From NORP181 sp047623555 (GTDB lineage: Bacteria > Pseudomonadota > Alphaproteobacteria > Rhodobacterales > Rhodobacteraceae), in contig JBLHMP010000051.1 in NCBI GenBank assembly GCA_047623555.1, positions 1 to 29,880 on the forward strand: a stretch of DNA of 29,880 nt, read 5' to 3'. Below are positions 23,153 through 29,880 of this stretch, piece after piece; positions within the stretch are counted from its first letter, which is position 1; each line of letters starts with the position of its first letter. A program made the position numbers and the translations under genes. The notes beneath the pieces are model-generated. The model ran no database searches. It saw only the letters and a list, made by a program, of their open reading frames with translations, and was not told the origin of the DNA.

Positions 23153-23935
23153 ATGGCACGTGTATCAGTTGAATATCGGGACCATATCGCAGTGGTCACA
23201 CTGACCCGAGGCGACAAAATGAACGCTTTGGATGATGCGATGGTGCAGGCCATCATTGCCGCCGGCCAAGAGGTTGCGGCCTCGGACGCGCGGGCGGTTG
23301 TCTTATGTGCAGAGGGCAAAAGCTTTTGCGCCGGGCTTGATCTGGCGAGCTTTGCCAAGATGGGGCAGGTGGACCCGCGCGAATGGCTTTTGGCGCGCTC
23401 GCATGGCGATACCAACGAGATGCAGGAGCTGGTCATGGTCTGGCGCCGGGTGCCGGTGCCGGTGATCGTGGCGATTCAGGGTGTGGCCTATGGCGGCGGT
23501 CTGCAATTGGCGCTGGGCGGCGATATTCGCATTGCGGCGCGTGATGCAAAGTTTTCGGTGATGGAGATGAAATGGGGCATCGTGCCGGATTTGGGCGGCA
23601 TGTTCCTGTTGCCGAAATTGGTACGCTCTGATGTGTTGCGGTTGCTGACCTATACCGCGCGCCCGGTTGATGCCAAGCAGGCGGAAACCTGGGGGCTGGT
23701 CACGTCGCTGGCGGATGATCCGTTGCTTGAGGCGTTGACGCTGGCCAAAGAGATCGCGGGCAAAAGCCCATCAGGGATTCGTGCCGCCAAACGGTTGATC
23801 GAGGTGGCCGAGGCCGCGGACCGTGCCGAGGTTCTGCTGGCTGAATCCAGCGAACAGGTTGAGTTAATTGGCAAAGCTGATCAGATGGAGGTTATCGCGG
23901 CCCAAATGCAGGGGCGCGATCCGGTTTTCAAATAA
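23153..23935 (+). CDS. Crotonase-family protein (enoyl-CoA hydratase/isomerase-like)
   Basis: This 260-residue acyl-CoA enzyme has the crotonase fold. The oxyanion-hole loops GKSFCAGLDL (55-64) and IQGVAYGGGLQLALGGD (108-124) are present. One catalytic acid equivalent to Glu164 of rat hydratase is kept (Glu138 in FSVMEMKWG), but the position of Glu144 is Gln118. A standard two-glutamate hydration mechanism is therefore unlikely; isomerase, hydrolase or another crotonase reaction fits better. ATG 23153 has AGGAGAG upstream; a longer open frame from 22964 overlaps the previous gene and is rejected. A strong terminator follows at 23955. Confidence 0.88.
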   Translation: MARVSVEYRDHIAVVTLTRGDKMNALDDAMVQAIIAAGQEVAASDARAVVLCAEGKSFCAGLDLASFAKMGQVDPREWLLARSHGDTNEMQELVMVWRRVPVPVIVAIQGVAYGGGLQLALGGDIRIAARDAKFSVMEMKWGIVPDLGGMFLLPKLVRSDVLRLLTYTARPVDAKQAETWGLVTSLADDPLLEALTLAKEIAGKSPSGIRAAKRLIEVAEAADRAEVLLAESSEQVELIGKADQMEVIAAQMQGRDPVFK

Positions 23936-23954
23936 GGCTGGGTGCGTGGAGTGA

Positions 23955-24002
23955 CCCCGTCGGAGATTTAAGAGATTTTAAGTCTCCGACGGGGATATTT
24001 TT
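23955..24002. terminator. Strong intrinsic terminator between crotonase and valS
   Basis: CCCCGTCGGAGA (23955-23966) and TCTCCGACGGGG (23983-23994) form a perfect 12-bp stem with a 16-nt loop, followed by ATATTTTT. It lies between convergent genes. The T-run favours termination of the rightward crotonase transcript. Confidence 0.88.
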
Positions 24003-24014
24003 GAACAAAGAAGA

Positions 24015-27000
24015 CTATTCCAGCTCTGCCAGACGGGCGAGGGCTTGGTTTAGTATGGCTTCTTCTTCTTCGCGTGCGGCCAGATTGGTACGGGTTTCGT
24101 CAACGACTTCGGGTGGGGCGGAGGCTGCGAATTTGGGGTTTTTCAACCGGCCACGCAGACCGCCCAACTCTTTGGCCAGTTTGCCGAGGGTTTTTTCAAG
24201 CCGCGCCTTTTCCTGAGCGATGTCAATGATGTCGGCCAGTGGTAGCCCAAAGCTGGCGCCTTCTGCCGGGATCGTCACGCATCCTTTGGGCAATGTTTCG
24301 GTTTCGGTCAGGCTGTCGATGCGCGCGAGGCGTTTGATTAGCGTCTCGTTACGTTCCAATGCGCCGCGTCCCTGATCGTCGATTTGCGTAATGAGCATCG
24401 GCACATGCAGCCCGGCAGGAACGTGCATTTGCTGACGCGCAGAGCGCACGCTTTCGATCAGAGTGATAACCCAGTTCATTTCGTGATCTGCGGCCTCATC
24501 CACCAGATCTTCAGGCGAATACGTTGGCCAATCGCCGTGGATCAACATTTTGGAGCGCTCAGCGGAAGTGGCCCAAAGCTCTTCGGTGATGAATGGCATG
24601 ATCGGGTGCAGTAGCAGCAGGCATTGATCAAGGACCCATTTCATTGTCGCCTGAGTTTCGGCCTTTTCCTCGTCCGTGCCGTTTTGCAACAACGGTTTTG
24701 AGAGCTCAACATACCAGTCACAGACCTTGCCCCACACGAAGGCATAAAGCCCGGTGGCGGCGTCGTTAAAGCGGAAGTTTTCAAGGGCTGCGTCAACGTC
24801 GGCGCGGGCCTTGGCGGTTTCGCCGATGATCCATTTGTTGACGGTACGGGTGGGTGTTGGCATGCCATCGGGGGCTGCGAAAACATCATTCATTTCGGCA
24901 AAGCGCATGGCGTTCCAAAGCTTGGTGCCAAAGTTGCGATAGCCGACGATGCGCTGGGTGGACAGTTTTAGATCGCGGCCCATGGCGGCCATTGCGGTGA
25001 CGGTGAAGCGCACCGCATCGGCGCCGTATTCGTCGATCAGGTCGAGCGGATCGAGGACGTTGCCCAAGCTTTTGCTCATCTTTTTGCCCTTCTCGTCGCG
25101 GACGAGCGCGTGGACATAGACGGTGTCAAAAGGTTTTTGGTCGACCACGGCGTATTGCATCATCATCATCCGGGCCACCCAGAAAAAGATGATGTCAAAG
25201 CCGGTGATCAGGGTGCTGGTCGGGAAGTATTTTTGCAGCTCGGGCGTGTCTTCGGGCCAGCCAAGGGTGCCGATTGGCCAGAGGCCGGAGGAGAACCAGG
25301 TGTCCAGGACATCGGGGTCGCGCCAGAGCGAGATTGTCTTTGCGTCATGCGAGAAGCTCTTGAGTTGATCCTCTAGGGCGCCAGTGAAGTCGGTTTTTTC
25401 GTGGATTTCATCCGCGCCGTAGAAGTCGCGGGCTTGGGCGGCGACGTCTTCCCATGTTGCGCCGCAGAATGCTTTTTCTGCTGATGCGGAATAGTCAACG
25501 TGGCCGTCCTCGGAAATACCGGGGCCATACCAAACCGGTATCTGATGGCCCCACCAGAGTTGGCGTGAGATGCACCAGGGTTCAATGTTTTCGAGCCAGT
25601 GGAAATAGACTTTTTCGTGTTGCTCGGGCAGGATTTTGACGTCGCCGTTGCGCACGGCGTCAATTGCGGGCTGGACGATCTGGGCGGTGTCGACGAACCA
25701 TTGATCGGTCAACATCGGCTCAATCACCACTTTGGAGCGGTCGCCAAACGGCTGCATGATCGGTTTGTTTTCGACGTAGGGGATCATCGGGGCCTCGTCC
25801 GTCTCTTGCGAGTCGTCCTCGGGGCCTGGCACCATCACGGCGAGGCCCTCGGCGGTGATGTCGGCAACCACGGCTTTGCGGGCCTCAAACCGGTCCATGC
25901 CGCGATATTCATCGGGGACCAGATTCATCGCGGCGATTTTTGCCTCGTCGAAACCTTCTTCGCCACGAACGATGCGCTGGGCGATCGTCGCCTCATCTGC
26001 ATAGGGTGCACCATCGGCACGCATGTTGCCCCGGGTATCCATCAGCGAATACATCGGGATTTTGTTGCGTTTGGCGACCTCATAGTCGTTGAAATCATGG
26101 GCACCAGTGATTTTCACCGCACCCGAGCCGAAATCTTTATCCGGGTAATCATCGGTGATGATCGGGATCAGGCGGCGGTGTTCTTTGGGGCCAACAGGGA
26201 TTTCACACAGCATGCCAACGATGGAGGCATAGCGTTCATCGGATGGGTGCACCGCAACCGCGCCGTCACCCAGCATGGTTTCGGGGCGGGTGGTGGCGAT
26301 AGCAATGTAGTCGCGTGTTTCGGTCAGGGTAACGTTGCCGTCTTCGTCTTTTTCGACGTAAGTATAGGTCGCGGGCTTGCCGGTTTCAGGATTGGCAGCC
26401 AGCGGGTATTTGAAATGCCACATGTGGCCCGGCATTTCGATGTTTTCGACTTCGAGATCGGAAATCGCGGTTTCAAAATGCGGGTCCCAATTGACGAGGC
26501 GCTTGCCGCGATAAATCTGGCCCTTGTTGTACATTTCGACAAAAACTTTGGTCACCGCCTCGGGGAAATTGCCTGACATGGTAAAGGCGTTGCGCGACCA
26601 GTCGCAGGACGATCCAAGGCGTTTGAGTTGGTTGATGATGGTATCGCCGGACTCTTCTTTCCATTCCCAAATCTTATCGACGAATTCTTCGCGGGTGAAG
26701 TCAGTACGCTTTTGGCCTTTTTCGGCCAGTTGGCGTTCGACAACCATTTGGGTGGCGATACCGGCGTGATCCTGTCCGGGCTGCCAAAGCGTGTCAAACC
26801 CGCGCATGCGGTGCCAGCGGATCATGATATCCTGCAGGGTGTTGTTGAACGCGTGGCCCATGTGCAAGGAACCGGTTACATTGGGTGGTGGGATCATGAT
26901 GGAATAGGTGCCGGTTTCGGCGTTATCGACATGTTTTCCGGCCGCAAATGCGCCCGCGTCTTCCCATGCTTTATACAGGCGGTCCTCGGCTTCGGCCGCG

Positions 27001-27023
27001 TTAAATGTCTTTTCCATCGCCAT
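24015..27023 (-). CDS. valS: Valyl-tRNA synthetase
   Basis: This 1002-residue class Ia synthetase charges tRNA-Val in the cytoplasm. The HIGH-type motif is HMGH (54-57, within PPPNVTGSLHMGHA) and the KMSKS loop is at 648-652. Between them lies the CP1 editing domain that hydrolyses Thr-tRNA-Val. The C-terminal Val_tRNA-synt_C coiled coil (about 930-1002, IIDIAQEKARLEKTLGKLAKEL) is present. Length and motifs are complete. The start could be Met1 or Met3. In many alphaproteobacteria valS is found downstream of popZ, as I recall; here it lies 10.5 kb away on the opposite strand. Confidence 0.98.
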   Translation of the reverse strand: MAMEKTFNAAEAEDRLYKAWEDAGAFAAGKHVDNAETGTYSIMIPPPNVTGSLHMGHAFNNTLQDIMIRWHRMRGFDTLWQPGQDHAGIATQMVVERQLAEKGQKRTDFTREEFVDKIWEWKEESGDTIINQLKRLGSSCDWSRNAFTMSGNFPEAVTKVFVEMYNKGQIYRGKRLVNWDPHFETAISDLEVENIEMPGHMWHFKYPLAANPETGKPATYTYVEKDEDGNVTLTETRDYIAIATTRPETMLGDGAVAVHPSDERYASIVGMLCEIPVGPKEHRRLIPIITDDYPDKDFGSGAVKITGAHDFNDYEVAKRNKIPMYSLMDTRGNMRADGAPYADEATIAQRIVRGEEGFDEAKIAAMNLVPDEYRGMDRFEARKAVVADITAEGLAVMVPGPEDDSQETDEAPMIPYVENKPIMQPFGDRSKVVIEPMLTDQWFVDTAQIVQPAIDAVRNGDVKILPEQHEKVYFHWLENIEPWCISRQLWWGHQIPVWYGPGISEDGHVDYSASAEKAFCGATWEDVAAQARDFYGADEIHEKTDFTGALEDQLKSFSHDAKTISLWRDPDVLDTWFSSGLWPIGTLGWPEDTPELQKYFPTSTLITGFDIIFFWVARMMMMQYAVVDQKPFDTVYVHALVRDEKGKKMSKSLGNVLDPLDLIDEYGADAVRFTVTAMAAMGRDLKLSTQRIVGYRNFGTKLWNAMRFAEMNDVFAAPDGMPTPTRTVNKWIIGETAKARADVDAALENFRFNDAATGLYAFVWGKVCDWYVELSKPLLQNGTDEEKAETQATMKWVLDQCLLLLHPIMPFITEELWATSAERSKMLIHGDWPTYSPEDLVDEAADHEMNWVITLIESVRSARQQMHVPAGLHVPMLITQIDDQGRGALERNETLIKRLARIDSLTETETLPKGCVTIPAEGASFGLPLADIIDIAQEKARLEKTLGKLAKELGGLRGRLKNPKFAASAPPEVVDETRTNLAAREEEEAILNQALARLAELE

Positions 27024-27105
27024 TGTGGTGATCCCAATATGTTGCGCGCATCATTTAGCGAATGGAGCAGGTAAGGGGAAGGTCGTTCTTTGGGCTTATG
27101 GGGTC

Positions 27106-27765
27106 TTAGGGCCGATCATCGTCCAAAACACAGTGCATTCCGGCCACACAGAAGGCGATTAGTTGGTTGATCCGCGCCTCTTGGTCCAGCGCCGGGGCGT
27201 CGCCAAGGGCAGAAACGCGCCATTGCGAGGTGCACAGCGACAACATCGCCGACACGGTGAACACGAAACAGGCGGCAATGGCCTGCGGGTCCGCATCGGG
27301 GTGTAAGGCTGCGATGGCATTGATGAACCGTTTGGCGGTGGGGTCAAAACAGGTCTGTGTGATGTGCTGCCAGCGTTGATCGGCAGAGACATGTGCGATC
27401 AGACGCGCGTAGGCCTGCCAGCCGGGTTCAGCGGTCGATTTCTGCAATAGCGGTCGGATGAAACAGTCAATGATGGCGCGCAGCGATGGGTTGGGCGCGA
27501 GCGCGTCCAAAGCGGTAAGGCGGAGTTGGGCCAGTTCCTGGGCGCGGCGGCTGACGATTTTGACAAACAGCTCTTCTTTGGAGCCGCCGTGAAAGCTCAC
27601 CAATGCCTTTTGTGTGTTGGCCGCGTCGGCGATGTCGCGGATTGAGGCGCCTTCGAATCCCCTGGCGGCAAAAACCACCTCGGCGGCGTCCATAATTCGG
27701 GCGTGGGTTTCCAGGGATCGCCTAGAGGGCGCGCGTTTTCGTTTGTTATCAGATATTTGATGCAT
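27106..27765 (-). CDS. TetR-family transcriptional regulator
   Basis: A 219-residue repressor with an N-terminal TetR helix-turn-helix (IMDAAEVVFAARGFEGASIRDIADAANT, then KALVSFHGGSKEELFVKIV, about 24-70) and an all-helical ligand-binding C-terminal domain. It is divergent from the flavin monooxygenase gene. The 74-bp gap holds a perfect 16-bp palindrome, so it most likely represses both itself and the monooxygenase-transporter unit until a ligand, perhaps their substrate, binds. The ligand cannot be guessed from sequence. Confidence 0.92.
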   Translation of the reverse strand: MHQISDNKRKRAPSRRSLETHARIMDAAEVVFAARGFEGASIRDIADAANTQKALVSFHGGSKEELFVKIVSRRAQELAQLRLTALDALAPNPSLRAIIDCFIRPLLQKSTAEPGWQAYARLIAHVSADQRWQHITQTCFDPTAKRFINAIAALHPDADPQAIAACFVFTVSAMLSLCTSQWRVSALGDAPALDQEARINQLIAFCVAGMHCVLDDDRP

Positions 27766-27787
27766 ACAAAAAACAGTTTGCCTTATT

Positions 27788-27803
27788 TTGTACGATCGTA
27801 CAA
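27788..27803. promoter_or_regulatory. TetR operator palindrome
   Basis: TTGTACGATCGTACAA is a perfect 16-bp palindrome in the gap between the divergent tetR and monooxygenase genes. Position, length and symmetry fit a TetR dimer site. Confidence 0.75.
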
Positions 27804-27839
27804 GTTAAATGAAGTGTGACAGACAAAGGATGTTGAGAT

Positions 27840-29183
27840 ATGGCCGCCAATTCCACCCCTGCGACAGACCCAAATACCCGCGATAAATTCGCCCTGATCG
27901 GGGCGGGGCCGATGGGATTGGCGATGGCCAAGACGTTGCTGGATCAAGGTATTGATTTTCAGGGGTTTGAGTTGGCAAGCGATGTTGGCGGGCTGTGGGA
28001 TATCGACGCGCCATTGTCGACAATGTATGAATCGGCGCATCTGATTTCATCCCGAACCATGACGGAATTTACCGATTTCCCGATGGATGACGATATGGCC
28101 GAATACCCGGCGCATCACCAGATGAAGGCATATTTTCGCAAATTCGCCGATCATTTTGACCTGTACCAGCACTATATGTTTGGCACCAAAGTGCTGTCGA
28201 CCACACCTTTGGGTCGGGATGGCGACGGCTGGCGCGTCTGTTGGCGGGATGCCGACGGGACCGAGCAGGAGGCGGTGTTTGCCGGGGTTTTGATCGCCAA
28301 TGGCACCTTGGCAGAGCCGAATATGCCGGCGTTCAAAGGCGATTTCACGGGCGAGTTGATCCATTCGTCGCAGTACCGGTATCCAACGCAATTTACGGGC
28401 AAACGGGTGTTGATCATCGGCGCAGGTAATTCTGGTTGTGATATTGCGGTGGACGCGATCCATCATGGTATCAGTTGCGATTTGTCGATGCGGCGGGGTT
28501 ATTACTTTGTGCCGAAATACGTGTTTGGCGTGCCTGCGGACACGATGGGTGGCAAGATCAAGCTGCCGATGTGGTTAAAGCGCAAGGTCGACGGGATGAT
28601 TTTGCGTTGGTTTGTTGGTAAGCCCGAAAAATACGGTTTTCCGAAACCGGATTATGCGCTGTATGAAAGCCACCCGGTGGTGAATTCGCTGATCCTGTTT
28701 CATGCTGGGCATGATGATTTGAAAGTCCGCCCGGATATTGAGCGTTTTGAGGGCAATACCGTTTGGTTCAAAGATGGCAGCCACGCCGATTATGATATGA
28801 TTTTGGCGGCGACTGGGTACAGCCTGCATTACCCGTTCATCGACAAGGAATTGTTGAACTGGCAAGGCTCGGCGCCGCATCTGTACCTGAACTGTATCCA
28901 CCCCGAACGGGACGATCTGTTTGTGCTGGGCATGGTCGAGGCCTCGGGGCTTGGCTGGCAGGGTCGCCATGAGCAGGCCGAAATGGTTGCCCGCTATATC
29001 ACCGGACTGCGGGCAGGCACTAGCCCGGCCAAAGCGTTACGGGCCGAGAAATCCGCCGGGTTCAGCCGCGCGACGGGCGGCACGAACTATATCGACCTGC
29101 CGCGCATGGCCTATTACGTTGACAAAGCCACCTATCGAAATGCGGTAAATGGCAATATCAACAAGCTAAAGGCAGGCGCATGA
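27840..29183 (+). CDS. Flavin-containing monooxygenase
   Basis: This 447-residue FAD- and NADPH-dependent oxygenase oxidises a soft nucleophile (N or S) or a ketone. The FAD Rossmann motif is GAGPMG (21-26), the FMO fingerprint FTGELIHS starts at Phe169 with His175, and the NADPH Rossmann motif is GAGNSG (194-199). A late ATGYSLHYPF segment matches the family's ATGY motif. It does not look like the trimethylamine monooxygenase Tmm. It is coupled to the downstream transporter gene (ATGA overlap, 29180-29183), so substrate uptake or product export and oxidation probably go together under TetR control. Confidence 0.92.
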   Translation: MAANSTPATDPNTRDKFALIGAGPMGLAMAKTLLDQGIDFQGFELASDVGGLWDIDAPLSTMYESAHLISSRTMTEFTDFPMDDDMAEYPAHHQMKAYFRKFADHFDLYQHYMFGTKVLSTTPLGRDGDGWRVCWRDADGTEQEAVFAGVLIANGTLAEPNMPAFKGDFTGELIHSSQYRYPTQFTGKRVLIIGAGNSGCDIAVDAIHHGISCDLSMRRGYYFVPKYVFGVPADTMGGKIKLPMWLKRKVDGMILRWFVGKPEKYGFPKPDYALYESHPVVNSLILFHAGHDDLKVRPDIERFEGNTVWFKDGSHADYDMILAATGYSLHYPFIDKELLNWQGSAPHLYLNCIHPERDDLFVLGMVEASGLGWQGRHEQAEMVARYITGLRAGTSPAKALRAEKSAGFSRATGGTNYIDLPRMAYYVDKATYRNAVNGNINKLKAGA

Positions 29184-29880
29184 ACAACATCGACACGGTC
29201 ACCCTTAACTTTAGCGCAGGCAGCCTGACCCTGCTAAACGGTATTTTGGCGATTGTCATGTTCGCCATCGCGCTGGACCTGAAACTGTCGGATTTCAAAG
29301 CGTTGGCGCAGTCGCCGAAACCTTTGCTGGTTGGCATGCTGTCGCAGTTTCTGATCCTGCCGGCGCTGACATTTGTGATGCTGCTGATATTCAAACCGCA
29401 GCCGTCGGTTGCGCTGGGCCTGATCCTTGTGGCGGCCTGTCCGGGCGGTAACATTTCCAATTTCATCACCCATAGGGCCGGGGGCAACGTGGCGTTGTCG
29501 GTGTCGATGACGGCGATTGCGACGTTTGGCGCGTTGATCATGACGCCGACCAATATAGCGTTCTGGGGCAATCTTTACCCGCCAACCCGCGAGATATTGC
29601 AAAGGATCACGATTGACCCGGTGTCGCTGGCGATCACCGTGGGGTTCATGTTGTTGTTGCCTTTGGTGTTGGGCATAGCGCTGAATCGCGCGCGTCCGGC
29701 GTTTGCCGCGCGCATCCGCAAACCAATGCAGTGGTTGTCGATGGGCATATTCGTCGCCTTTATCGTGCTGGCCTTGGCCGCGAACTGGGGCTTTTTGCTG
29801 CAATTCATGGGGTCGGTGTTGGTGTTGGTCATCGTGCATAATGCGGTGGCGTTCAGCGCCGGATACCTGACTGCGACCAT
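29180..29880 (+). CDS. Bile acid:sodium symporter (BASS)-family transporter, 3' end outside window
   Basis: The first 233 codons of an inner-membrane transporter; the frame is open at the window edge. Hydrophobic helices are regularly spaced (LTLLNGILAIVMFAIALDL, then LLVGMLSQFLILPALTFVML and others). The family's crossover motif is present as AACPGGNISNFITHRAGGN followed by ALSVSMTAIAT, which in ASBT homologues lines the sodium and substrate sites. The start overlaps the monooxygenase stop. Known relatives carry bile acids, pantothenate, 2-oxo acids or sulfur compounds, so the cargo is open; linkage suggests the monooxygenase substrate or product. Confidence 0.9.
   Translation, partial: MNNIDTVTLNFSAGSLTLLNGILAIVMFAIALDLKLSDFKALAQSPKPLLVGMLSQFLILPALTFVMLLIFKPQPSVALGLILVAACPGGNISNFITHRAGGNVALSVSMTAIATFGALIMTPTNIAFWGNLYPPTREILQRITIDPVSLAITVGFMLLLPLVLGIALNRARPAFAARIRKPMQWLSMGIFVAFIVLALAANWGFLLQFMGSVLVLVIVHNAVAFSAGYLTAT

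Noticed and set aside
25599..26576. A 325-codon open frame opposite valS
   Set aside because: It is an antisense shadow of the valS coding frame with biased composition and no recognisable family.
1..29880. CRISPR arrays and tandem short repeats
   Set aside because: No regularly spaced repeat-spacer pattern was seen; the only repeat clusters are the IS-end-like repeats and the octamer array.

Overview
The window looks like a chromosomal segment of an alphaproteobacterium, most likely a roseobacter-group member of the Rhodobacteraceae. The reasons are the gene families present (a PIMT-TolC-PopZ-like trio, small conserved roseobacter-type proteins, a laminin-B/RTX-type exoprotein), moderate GC, and GTTC-N7-GTTC motifs of the LexA type known from Rhodobacter. 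The genus cannot be read from the sequence.

The left third is an accessory region. A six-helix membrane class III nucleotidyl cyclase (194-1591) is followed by the first 20 codons of a small gene cut off by a complete IS3-family (IS407-like) insertion sequence (1768-3023). This IS has perfect 25-bp ends and a -1 frameshift site but no target duplication. Beyond it lie three repeats resembling an IS21-type end and a gene-free stretch with several hairpins (3024-3437). Then comes a compact phage-derived element (about 3438-7856) ending at the 3' end of a tRNA-Cys gene. Leftward it carries a cro-like gene (probably cut by a nonsense codon), a replication-initiator-like gene, an AT-rich region with repeats and a DnaA box, an excisionase/AlpA-like HTH gene and a DUF6362-like gene. 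Rightward it carries a CI-like repressor, then a five-gene overlapping cassette ending in a tyrosine integrase. LexA-type boxes lie in front of the cassette and inside the putative origin. No structural phage genes and no second attachment site are visible, so it is either a truncated prophage or a satellite-like mini-element.

From 7931 to 10152 there is a leader region and a decayed gene for a secreted protein with two laminin-B-like domains and RTX calcium-binding repeats.

From 10362 onward the content is core-like and tightly packed: a PIMT-like methyltransferase, tolC, a PopZ-like polar organiser, a small conserved protein, efp, an ABC membrane domain without ATPase, ygfZ, a TIGR04283-type glycosyltransferase, an MsbA-like ABC exporter, a class V aminotransferase, a HisC-like aminotransferase (the last two separated by a 26-bp REP-like inverted repeat), an SMP-30-like propeller, a crotonase and valS. 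Last is a regulated unit: a TetR repressor divergent from a flavin monooxygenase and a coupled bile-acid:sodium-symporter-family transporter that runs off the window, with a perfect 16-bp palindrome between the divergent genes. valS, which I recall as following popZ in many alphaproteobacteria, is here about 10.5 kb away and inverted.
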